DNA of 64,000 bases from Pelagomonas calceolata (lineage: Eukaryota; Sar; Pelagophyceae; Pelagomonadales; Pelagomonadaceae), in NCBI GenBank assembly GCA_918797485.1, contig CAKKNE010000005.1, positions 1 to 64,000 of the forward strand. Reading direction: 5' to 3'. Shown one piece after another: positions 22,101-30,477 of the stretch (position 1 is the first letter of the stretch; every line of letters starts with the position of its first letter). A model generated the notes under the pieces. It saw only the letters and a list, made by a program, of their open reading frames with translations. It did not search any database and was not told the DNA's origin. A program made the translations under genes and the position numbers.

Positions 22101-22163
22101 AACGCCGTCGACGCGGCGACAAAAAAAACGCCGTCGACGCGGCTACAAGACGCCGTCGACGCG
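22101..22163. repeat. Three tandem copies of ACGCCGTCGACGCG before the EXS start codon
   Basis: The 14-bp unit with the SalI-like palindrome GTCGAC recurs three times within 63 bp, ending 13 bp before ATG 22176, probably in the 5' UTR. The same core occurs inside several introns of the window. Confidence 0.5.
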
Positions 22164-22175
22164 TAGGAAACAACC

Positions 22176-23781
22176 ATGGCCACCGGCACGCACGCCGCGC
22201 GCGGCGAGCTCGCTTTGTTAGGAGCTTTGAGTATAGCCTTCGCCACGCTCACGCTCCGAGAAGCGAGCCCGCACGACGCCTTCGAAGTGATATCGAGGTT
22301 ATTTTGGCGGTCGGCGTCAGCACGCCCTCCCATCCTCTTGGTGGTCATACTCGTAGGATGGGCGGGCGTCGTGCACTGCGGCCAAGTAGCCGGGTTAAGG
22401 CTCTCGAGAGCTTTGGGCGAGGGCGTGTTATCACCAAGAATCATTCTGCGGAGCGCTTTGGGTTTATTGGATGTGATACTGCTCTGTCGGCTGGTACCCT
22501 TCGTGGCCCAAGTGGTCTTCGAGACGGAGCACTTCGGGCGGTGGTGTTTGTTCTTCGATCTAGTGGCGTACGCCGCATGCATCCTACTCCTAGCGGCGCC
22601 ACCTCTGCTTGTTGTGGTAGTGATGAAGCGGGTTATTCCAGTGAAAGGTGTAAGGCCCACCAGCGCTACGACCACGGCTGGCTGTTGCAGACGGCCCACG
22701 GTCGAAGTTCATTGCTGAGAACTCTGATAGAATCTTTATGCGCGCCGTTCGCGCCCGTGGCGTTCTGGCACGTCATCGTGGCCGACTATGTGCGGACTCG
22801 GCGTCCCGCGGTGCTGCGGTGCCTTCACGCCATCGACGCGCGTCGTCGCCATCTCCTGATGAAGTGGGTGGTCTCCTTTTCGATTTTGAGCGATTCGGAC
22901 CACGTCGGGGCTGCGCGGCGTGTCAGAGAGAGAGAGAGAGCGTCTTCGTGAGACCACGCCGCCGCGACGCCGTCGATGCGGCGGTCTCGTGACATGATCT
23001 CGACACAGGCCACGAGCATGGCCAAGGCACTCGGTGACGTCCACGTCACGGGTTGTGTCGCGTGGTACGCCGGTATTTCACCGGCCTACTCCCACCTCAC
23101 AACAGATACGCACGGCGTCTTCTGGGAGGAGACCAGAGGGCTTGCGTCACGTCCGAATTAAACGCGTGGGCGCTGGCCTTGCCCTTCTGGTGTCGTTTAT
23201 TTCAATGCCTATCGGTACTACGACGTACGGGCGAGCCCAAGAACTTCTGGAACGCCGTGAAATACGCGACGGCGTTTCCTCTCGTCTATGCGGGGTACCT
23301 GGACCGACTCGCGCCGACCGATCAAACTCGTAGATTAGTAGTGTTGACGGCCTGTGTGCAATCCTCCGCAACCTTCGCCTGGGACCTGTGCATGGACTGG
23401 GGCCTCTTCAAGAAGCGGCGAGGGGGATTACTCTGTGGCATCTTCGAGGTCGACCAGATGAGGGAGCCGAAATCACTCGTTTTTTCGAAACGTAGCGATA
23501 TGTTTATATATGCTGCTTATGCCGGTCTGGTGCTCTTCAACTTCAGTCTGAGGTTTGCCTGGGCTTTGGCGGTGTTCGGTCACGTGTCGACGCGCGGCAT
23601 GGGCATGTTGTCGTTTGAAATTGCGGAATTGGCGAGGAGGACGGTCTGGGCGTTGTTTCGCATCGAGTGGGAGTATCATGAAAAAGGATGGCCCCTCGAT
23701 ACCGACTCAGATAACGAGGAGACGGAACAGCTCGTGGAGATGGTCGAGAAGGGCGGGGCGCGGAGCGCTTCTGAAGATTGA
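22176..23781 (+). CDS. EXS-domain membrane protein (XPR1/SYG1/ERD1 family)
   Basis: The N-terminal half has hydrophobic helices (ELALLGALSIAFATLTL, PPILLVVILVGWAGVV, PPLLVVVVMKRVI). The EXS signature follows: FWHVIVADY joined to ATSMAKALGDVHVTGC, then WALALPFWCRLFQC, NFWNAVKYATAFPLVYAG, WDLCMDWGLF and an acidic tail after RRTVWALFRIEWEY. EXS proteins export phosphate or act in Golgi protein retention; no SPX domain precedes it here, which favours an ERD1-like form. The intron 22790-23008 is needed to join VADY to ATSM. One-base frame breaks remain near 22650 and 23125, the latter in GGGAGGAGACC. Confidence 0.75.
22790..23008 (+). other. Intron in the EXS gene, possible introner relic
   Basis: GTGCGG donor, CGACACAG acceptor, 219 nt; splicing joins the conserved EXS residues exactly. 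Inside are CACGCCATCGACGCG and GCCGTCGATGCGGCG, the core seen in the introners, and an AG dinucleotide run at about 22926-22941. Inverted ends are weak at best. Confidence 0.65.
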
Positions 23782-23851
23782 GTAAGGGTCAAAGTATAAA
23801 CGGTGTGAGTGAGCCGCGGCGACGGCGTCCATGCGACCGACTCTTTTTGGC

Positions 23852-23897
23852 TAAGGCTAAGGCTAGTTACGTCGCAGGGTTCCCCGTACCCCTCCCG
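23852..23897 (-). mobile_element. Retroelement 3' tail, fragment
   Basis: Reads on the minus strand as GGGAGGGGTACGGGG, CCCTGCGACGTAACTAGC and two CTTAGC hexamers. It matches the 3' end of the element at 47690-48556. Only the last 46 bp are present. Confidence 0.5.
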
Positions 23898-23926
23898 CTC
23901 CCCCCGGGCCCACCCGTCCGGCTGGA

Positions 23927-25722
23927 CTAGGCGACGTCGTCCGGGTCCAGGTCGACCTTCGTCGCCCCACACATGGCGCACGCCAGGAAGCCCGCCTCGG
24001 CCTCTACGTGCCGGTAGGTGCACGCGGGGCAGGTCCACGAGTTTTCGCCCTCGGCCGCGGCGTCGTTCGCTGGCGATTGCGGCGGCGGCGCGGCGGCGGG
24101 CGGCGCGGCCGGCGACGCGGGCGGGGCGACCGGCGAAGAAGGCGCCGGCGCCGGCGCCGCGCCGGCCTCGCGGTCTTCCATCGCGTCGATTAGCGCCAAA
24201 GTACCGGGCGACGCCGGCGGCGCCTCGTCCAAGTTGCGCATCCCCCCGCTATGGCGACGGCGCCCGGCGACGCGGGCGGCGCGGCCGCGACGCGGGGCTT
24301 CTTCTGCGTTACGAACGGCTCCATGCCGCTTGGCTTTTTAGGTGCCCGCGGCGGCGGCACCGGCGGCGGCTTCTGCTTCTGCATATACCGATCCATGCCC
24401 TTGGGCGCCGGCGCCGGCGCCGCCGCGGACGGCGGCGGCGAGGGGGCGCGGCTGCCTCGCGCGAGGAACCGGTCCATAGCGCCCTGCGGCTCCCGCGCCT
24501 CGAAACAGCCGTCGCGGTGCCAGACGCGACACGCACGCGCCGCATTGACCGCGTTCTTGGCGATGGTCCACGCGTGAGCTTGGCTGAGGCACGGAAACTC
24601 GCGCAGGAGGTCCGCCTCGACCGTGTCGGCCGACGCGAGTGGCCCAAGCGGCTCGAAAGGGCGGCACGTCGCTGCGCCCCGCAGGGCCGCGTCCCAGGAC
24701 CGGTTCTCCTCGGCAATGTAGTCTAGCGTCGCCTGTACCCCGTTGCGCGGCAGGCACAGTAACACGTCTTCGAACCATCGGATGAGATCATCTCCTCTCA
24801 ATGACGTCGCCAGGGAAACCGGCCGGCGTTCTAGGAGGGCGGGCGCAATCGGCATGAGCTCCACCAGTTTGGCGCGCAACCACTCGACGGACCTCAATTT
24901 GGCGACACGCACGAGGACGTCCATGATGTCGCGGCGCCAGTCTCGGTGCGAGCGAAGCCGTTGGAGCTTGAGCGCAAGATTTCCGAGCTTCATGGCCGCG
25001 TGTAGATGCTTGTTCGTGGCGCCGATGGAGTCCATGCCTGCTATCACGTCGAAGATGCCTGGGTTTTCGGCGTCGTACCGATTGAGTTCGGGCAGCACTA
25101 ATATTTGAGTAAAGAACAGGACGTCGCCCGTGAGCGAGAGGCGCCGGTCATCAGGGTCCACAATGCGCACCCCCATGATGCTGACCTGATTCTTGATTGT
25201 GTCGTTTAATACAGCGTCGACGCCCTTCCGACCACTACCACCTATGTCTTTGGCCTGAAACGCCATGCCCTCGTTTGCCAACCTATCGAAATCGACCACA
25301 TCTCCTGAGTCGCCCAAACCCCGTGCCAATGGGTTGCCGTACACTCCAAGCAAGTTCAATTTGTAGAGCGCGGCGGCCACCGCCTCGCCGTGCGCGCCAT
25401 CATAGCTCTCGCAGAGCACGTAGTTCCACTTTTTGCATAATCGGAAAAAGATCTCTTGAGCCCGCATGAGTTCTCCATCCCAGCCCCAGGAGCGCTCGGC
25501 GCCCTCGCCGCACGCAATGACCTGCGCGCCACTTAAGTGCCGTCGCCTGATCTCGCCGAGCGCTGCGACGCAGTAGGCAGCTTTGATCTTGTCGTCGTCG
25601 TACGGGGGCTTGCCGAAGAGCGTTTTCAAGGTGTCTGCGTCCTTCGTGTGGTTGAAGACTTCCGCAGCGAGGTCAAAGAACAGTATCAGGCCGCCGACAA
25701 ACCTTCGCCGCCCGCCGACTTC
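23927..25722 (-). CDS. Unknown protein with C-terminal RanBP2-type zinc finger, 5' exon not found
   Basis: The frame opens at 25722 without an ATG, with VGGLILFFDLAAEVFNHTK followed by a helical domain of about 480 residues (KIKAAYCVAALGEIRRRHL ... WRRDIMDVLVRVAKLRSVE). A Pro/Ala/Lys-rich linker with KGMDRYMQKQK and SGMEPFVTQKK motifs leads to a RanBP2-type finger, SWTCPACTYRHVEAEAGFL-ACAMCGA, at the C-terminus (stop at 23927). Such fingers bind Ran, ubiquitin or RNA. I do not recognise the main domain. The frame jumps at a run of six G at about 24245, a typical homopolymer indel. A retroelement relic ends exactly where the exon begins, with a usable CTAG acceptor. Confidence 0.6.
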
Positions 25723-25851
25723 CTAGTGGGCGGAGCCCCTGGGGGGGAGACACCGCGCGTCGCCGATTCATCGGCGGCGGGCGCGGGCCGCTTCTTTCAT
25801 AACAGCGTACCTCCTTCTAAGCAGAACCGCCTCGGCAAACCCCCCCGAACA
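25723..25851 (-). mobile_element. Retroelement 3' fragment directly upstream of the zinc-finger gene
   Basis: On the minus strand this matches 48353-48481 almost base for base, from TGTTCGGGGGGGTTTGCC to CCGCCCACTAG. It stops at the open frame of the gene at 23927-25722 and carries no longer 3' tail. Confidence 0.6.
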
Positions 25852-25877
25852 TAGCTAGTCAGTAATGCGTGTACTTG

Positions 25878-25900
25878 GCTAGTGTCTTACAGGACGCTAG
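25878..25900 (+). promoter_or_regulatory. CTAG-bracketed promoter element, copy 3
   Basis: GCTAG, TGTCTTAC, AGGA, CGCTAG, about 200 bp before the start codon of the lectin gene. Confidence 0.55.
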
Positions 25901-26101
25901 ACTCCAGGCTCTCGGTCACTTTGTTTTTTGGCCTGTACGCACGGTTTCACGCTAGGAAATTACCCACAGTTCTCGCAGCCTCTCACTTGAGTCGGCTCCA
26001 GCCTCTGTTAAGTTGGCGTGCGCTTAAAGGACCCTCAGGCCGAGGGACACAATATCTCTGCAGCACGCGCTGTTCACTGGAGACGCGTCACGCACACAAA
26101 A

Positions 26102-26899
26102 ATGGCCACGAAGAACCCCTTAGGCACGGCCCTCATCGACGACCTCCCGCCCGAAGAGGTCCCGTCGGGGAACAGCGGCTACGCGCCGCCGCCCGTCTCC
26201 TACGCGCCGCCACCGAGAAGAAACTTCATACAAGCCTTCCTCCAGCAGCACATTATCGTGCTCTACCTCATGTCCTTCGTGGGCTTTGTCATCGCCTGCT
26301 CGGCGATGTCGAAGGTTAATGGTATAGCAGCCAATAGAAACGGCAACGGGCCGAAGCCGGGCCCGGACGGCCGGGGCAAGGGCGGCGGCGGCGGCAAGCA
26401 GAGCCACTGGCTGGACCGGTGCCAGTACATGGGCGAAGCTTTATATGGCGATCCCGTCTATGAATACAACGGCCACCACTACCAGATCGTGGGCGGCAAC
26501 TGGGCGCAGATCACGTGGCGCCAGGCCGAGATGGATGCTTGGGGGAGATGCTATGGCGGTGTCCCAGGGTACCTCGCCACGGTCGACGACGCGGCCGAGA
26601 ACGCGTTTCTGCTCGGGAAGATGCTGGCCCACCAGGGCTTCGCGTCGGGCAACGCCGGCTGGATCGGGGCCAACGACATGACGAACGAGGGGACCTTCGA
26701 GTGGCTGGACGGTTTTAAGGGCGGCAGCGTCTTCTATCGAGATGGGCAGCCGGTCGCGGGCGCTTACAGCAACTTTGCGGAAGGAGAACCGGACGAGAAC
26801 GGCGAGGAGGACTGCGTCGAGATGTACGCGACGGGCCAGTGGAACGACGACAGTTGCTACAAGCGGCGCCAGTTCTTCTTCGTCGAGTACGACGCGTGA
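26102..26899 (+). CDS. Type II membrane protein with C-type lectin domain
   Basis: 265 residues from ATG 26102. A short cytosolic Pro-rich head, one membrane helix at about 49-67 (IIVLYLMSFVGFVIACSAM), a Gly/Lys linker and a C-type lectin domain at about 115-262. The domain shows AQITWRQAEMDAW, GYLATVDDAAENAFLL, GWIGANDMTNEGTFEW, the EPDENGEEDCVEMY calcium-site region and the WNDDSC end. The lectin fold binds carbohydrate, usually with Ca2+; an EPD-type loop leans to mannose-like sugars. Single exon. Copy 3 of the CTAG element lies upstream. Confidence 0.88.
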   Translation: MATKNPLGTALIDDLPPEEVPSGNSGYAPPPVSYAPPPRRNFIQAFLQQHIIVLYLMSFVGFVIACSAMSKVNGIAANRNGNGPKPGPDGRGKGGGGGKQSHWLDRCQYMGEALYGDPVYEYNGHHYQIVGGNWAQITWRQAEMDAWGRCYGGVPGYLATVDDAAENAFLLGKMLAHQGFASGNAGWIGANDMTNEGTFEWLDGFKGGSVFYRDGQPVAGAYSNFAEGEPDENGEEDCVEMYATGQWNDDSCYKRRQFFFVEYDA

Positions 26900-26989
26900 T
26901 CGTTCTTCCCTTCCCTGTATCCTGATGATGATTAAGTACGCCTCCCTTGTAGATTTCGTGGGGCTGGACGTCTGATCGATGGCGTGAGG

Positions 26990-27026
26990 GGCTGCACATC
27001 AGGCGTTCCGAGTTTGCTTGCTAGTG
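26990..27026 (+). repeat. Left direct repeat of a gene-free segment
   Basis: GGCTGCA, then GCGTTCCGAGTTT and GCTTGCTAGTG. It repeats at 28627-28662 with small differences. It includes the left arm of a CTAG element whose right arm is absent here. Confidence 0.55.
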
Positions 27027-28626
27027 ATTATTCACCGTCCGTGTGGTCGTCCGCCTAGATCATTTCTTCATCCCGTCGATGTTACGGTGCTAGTACTAGT
27101 GGGCGGAGCCCCTGGGGGGGAGACACCGCGCGTCGCCGATTCATCGGCGATCATTTCTTCACGCAGGGAGGAAATAATACCTAGCGTGTCGACATACTAG
27201 CAAATTCAAAGATACGCTTCGATAGCGTCAAAAGAATGACCCAAATTCAGAATATATCCTGGTCGTTCGCCGCGACCAAATATTTCAGAGTAGCGGCCCG
27301 GGAACATACCCTCGCGCCTCCCGGAAGGCACCGCCCGCGACATTCGCGGATGAGTCTTACGGCTCGCCAAAGTAGACCCGCGCTTGACGCCGCCATCCAC
27401 CGTCCAGATAGTACATTATATCAACTCCAGCCCAGTTTTCATACAAGTTCGACGGAACCGGAGCCGACGGCGCGCTCGGAGGGCGGGAAAAAATTTACTG
27501 GACAACTCTCGCGTTTATGTTCGTTTCCTTCCGTTTGTTGGTGGTAGAGTCCATTTCGGCCGAATCAGTGACTACTGAGCTATTTTAGATTACCCGTTAG
27601 AGCCGCGCGAAACAGCGACTCCACGACCCCAGGTTTATGTGTAGAGGGGCTCAAGACCTAGACCCGCGAGTATCAGCGACGCCACCATCCAGATGGATCA
27701 TAACGCCGTCGTTCTATCCACAATCGACTGACTTGCCCGTTCTCCGCGGACGACGGTGCGGAGACGGAGCACCGGAAAGGCCCCAGACGGGTGGTTTATA
27801 AAGTAAATTTGCGTTTCAGGCGCTTTAGTTGTGGGACGGGCCAGATAACTGGCCTGAGCGTGTACTACATTGCTCGAGACCCCACGATGCTCCGCGCGGC
27901 TCGGCCAACTCGCGAGCCCACGATCTTGCTTTAAACGGGCAAATTACTTGGACCTGGGCCCATCAGCCCGTGTACCATCACCATGGACCATGACGCGATC
28001 ATTTGTTTCATGATCGACGGACTTACGCGAGGTCCAGATAAAGATGTTCACGTCCCGAGCGTGGGCAGCCAAAAGTACCCTTCTTATAATGTAGATGTCA
28101 TATACTTGTAATTGACTATCGCTGGGGTAGTATGGGGTCCAACGAGACCGCTACGGCGACTACTGGGGGCCCTCGGGTAATTGACGTTTTTGACGGGAAC
28201 GGGGCGCCATCGGGTCCAAATTATTTACTTTTTGTGGATGTAGATCGGCTCGCGGACTCCCTCCGGGATAGGTCTGGGGTCGGGTAGTCGCCTACGCCGC
28301 ATGCGCCCGTGCTTGGAGCTCCCCAGAGAGCTCTGGATCGAAATCTTTGGCAAATCATGGCCAATACATCAGTAGCGCAAAGGACCATGGGAGATGTATC
28401 TCACTCTGGAAGCGGCGGCGTAGGCGGCGTAGGCGATTGCACATGTCTAGTAGCGACCCAAAATGGCTTCCGGGAGACCTCAGGACCACGAATTGACAGG
28501 ATTCCACCTACGCGCCCGCCATGGCGGGGTCGTCAATATCGCGAATTAAAAAAATTCCTTTTTTGGCCCCCAGGAAGTGTCCCATTGATCTCTTTGGACC
28601 ATTAGCGAACTGAACGGTACTCAAAC
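27027..28626. other. Gene-free, lower-GC segment between direct repeats
   Basis: About 1.6 kb with visibly lower GC than its surroundings, no frame over about 100 codons and no conserved protein motif. It contains one retroelement fragment (27074-27151). It could be an old insertion, a duplication of promoter sequence or a non-coding transcript region; nothing in the sequence decides. Confidence 0.5.
27074..27151 (-). mobile_element. Retroelement 3' fragment inside the gene-free segment
   Basis: Minus-strand match to 48433-48500: the CGATGAATCGGCG end of the coding part, the GTGTCTCCCCCCCAGGGG block, and on through the CACCGTAACATCGAC stretch. Confidence 0.55.
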
Positions 28627-28662
28627 GGCTGCATGCCGCGTTCCGAGTTTGGCTTGCTAGTG
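28627..28662 (+). repeat. Right direct repeat of the gene-free segment
   Basis: GGCTGCA, GCGTTCCGAGTTT, GGCTTGCTAGTG; partner of 26990-27026. Here the CTAG element is complete. Confidence 0.55.
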
Positions 28663-28679
28663 TCTCTACAGGCCGCTAG
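28656..28679 (+). promoter_or_regulatory. CTAG-bracketed promoter element, copy 4
   Basis: GCTAG, TGTCTCTAC, AGGC, CGCTAG, about 170 bp before the FAD oxidoreductase start codon. It has one extra base in the core. Confidence 0.55.
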
Positions 28680-28847
28680 CTTCACCTTTGCGGACGAGAC
28701 TCGGCGCAGCGGTCGAAATAGCGCGTGGCAGCCTCGTCACGCTTTGCTTTTAGAGCGCTGCGACTGCTGCTTCAAAAGAATTGAGCGCTGCGCCTTGTGC
28801 GCTACGAAACAAGCCACTGCAGAACTTGTGCTGCAGCAGCTGAGACC

Positions 28848-30266
28848 ATGCTCCGCCGCGCCGCCGCCGCGACCGCGCGCGGCATCCGTCAAGCGTCGAC
28901 GCCGCCGCAGCGCACAGATGCGATCGTCGTCGGAGCGGGCCTCGTCGGCGTCAGCACCGCGTCGCGCCTCGCCGACGCCGGCCTGCGAGTCCTCTGCGTC
29001 ACGCGGCACCCGCCGTGCTCCTACACGTCGGCCGTCTCGACGGAATGCTACCGCGACTTCTGGCCGAGCCGCGAGATGGCGGAGTTAATGTCGCGGTCCA
29101 TCGACCTGATGGAAGCGACCGCGCAAGCAGGGATCGGCCTGACGCGGCGCGGCTACGCCTACTGCGCGCGGCAGCCGGAAACGCTCGCGAAGGCCGTGGC
29201 CGAGTGCGAGGACCTCGGTGGAGTGAGGCACCACGCGACGCTCGCCGCGTATGAGCCGTCGCCGAGCGGGGTTTTAAACCTGGACGCCGTCGACGCGCTG
29301 CCCGCGGGCTTCGACGTGCTCCACGGAGATGCGGCAAGGCAAGCCTTCCCAGCTTTGGCGGAGGACGTCGTGGGCGTCGTGCACGCGCGGCGCGCGGGCT
29401 GGGTCGACTCGGGCCGCTACGCCGCCGAGCTCGTCGCTCGGGCGAAGGCGGTGGGCGTCACGTTTGTGGCGGGGTGCGTCGACGGCGTCGAGTGCGAAGG
29501 CGGCGCCGTCGCGGGCGTCCGGGTCGACGGGCGCCCCGTCGCGACGTCGACGCTGGTGAACTGCGCGGGGCCCTACCTGACGCATATACATGGGATGGTC
29601 TCGGCGCCGGAGCTGCCGGTTGCAAACGAGGTCCACGCGAAGTGCATCTTCAGAGATGCGTTGCGGACCGTGCCTCGGAACGCGCCCATGCTCATCTCCC
29701 TCGACTCTACGAGAATTATGGACGACGACGGGCTCGAGGACGCCTTCGGCGCTGCAACAGCGGCGAAGCTCACGGGACTGGCGCCCGCGGGTGTCCACCT
29801 CCGCCCCTGGGGCGACGAACATATTCTGTTGCTGTGGGATTACTGGCATGCCGATTGTGACGTCGAGGAGCCGCCCGTCGATGTGCCAAGCTTCGACGCG
29901 GACCTCTACCCGGAAGTTTGCTTAAGAGGGCTCGCGGGCTTCATACCAGGGTTGCGGGCGTACGTCGACGGCGAGAGCGAGCGACCACTGATCGACGGCG
30001 GCTATTATACCCAGACGCCCGAGAACCGACCGCTGATCGGGCCCGGCGGCGTCCCGGGGTATTACGTGAATGGGGCCTTTGCTGGGTTTGGGTTGATGGC
30101 TGCTGAGGCCGCCGGTGAGCTCTGCGCGGCGCACGTTTTGGGGAACACGCTGCCTTCTTATGCCTCGGCGTTCGTCCCCCCTCATGTACGCTGGACCCGG
30201 CCTACCCGCTCTATATTGGGTCTCGCGGGGCGGGTCGATATGCTTTGGTGTTGTTGTTGCGTGTAA
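28848..30266 (+). CDS. FAD-dependent oxidoreductase, DAO family
   Basis: ATG at 28848 begins a basic, Ala-rich leader (MLRRAAAATARGIRQAS) that fits a mitochondrial presequence. The Rossmann motif is DAIVVGAGLVGVSTASRLAD with a GxGxxG fingerprint. Substrate-domain landmarks include HARRAGWVDSGRYAAELV and, near the end, RPLIGPGGVPGYYVNGAF-GFGLM, the second FAD contact of the DAO/FOXRED1/sarcosine-dehydrogenase family. Substrate unknown. After YASAF a run of six C precedes a switch of frame: one extra C would continue into TLDPAYPLY, the DPAY end typical of the family, so the printed last 25 residues are probably wrong. Confidence 0.83.
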   Translation: MLRRAAAATARGIRQASTPPQRTDAIVVGAGLVGVSTASRLADAGLRVLCVTRHPPCSYTSAVSTECYRDFWPSREMAELMSRSIDLMEATAQAGIGLTRRGYAYCARQPETLAKAVAECEDLGGVRHHATLAAYEPSPSGVLNLDAVDALPAGFDVLHGDAARQAFPALAEDVVGVVHARRAGWVDSGRYAAELVARAKAVGVTFVAGCVDGVECEGGAVAGVRVDGRPVATSTLVNCAGPYLTHIHGMVSAPELPVANEVHAKCIFRDALRTVPRNAPMLISLDSTRIMDDDGLEDAFGAATAAKLTGLAPAGVHLRPWGDEHILLLWDYWHADCDVEEPPVDVPSFDADLYPEVCLRGLAGFIPGLRAYVDGESERPLIDGGYYTQTPENRPLIGPGGVPGYYVNGAFAGFGLMAAEAAGELCAAHVLGNTLPSYASAFVPPHVRWTRPTRSILGLAGRVDMLWCCCCV

Positions 30267-30477
30267 GTTTTGTGATGGTTTTGGCGGTCGTCTGGCCTGA
30301 GAAATGAGGTTGCTTGAGAGCATTTTCATGAAAGCTTGAGAGCGAGTTCAGCTTAGCCCAGAACAACTTGCACCGGTCACACCGACGCGAAAGGTTCGGA
30401 AGTAGTCACTAGTCACAAGTCTCCTAAACAGCCAACACATCAGCTCGCACAGTGAAACCGCTCTGTGAAAAACTACA

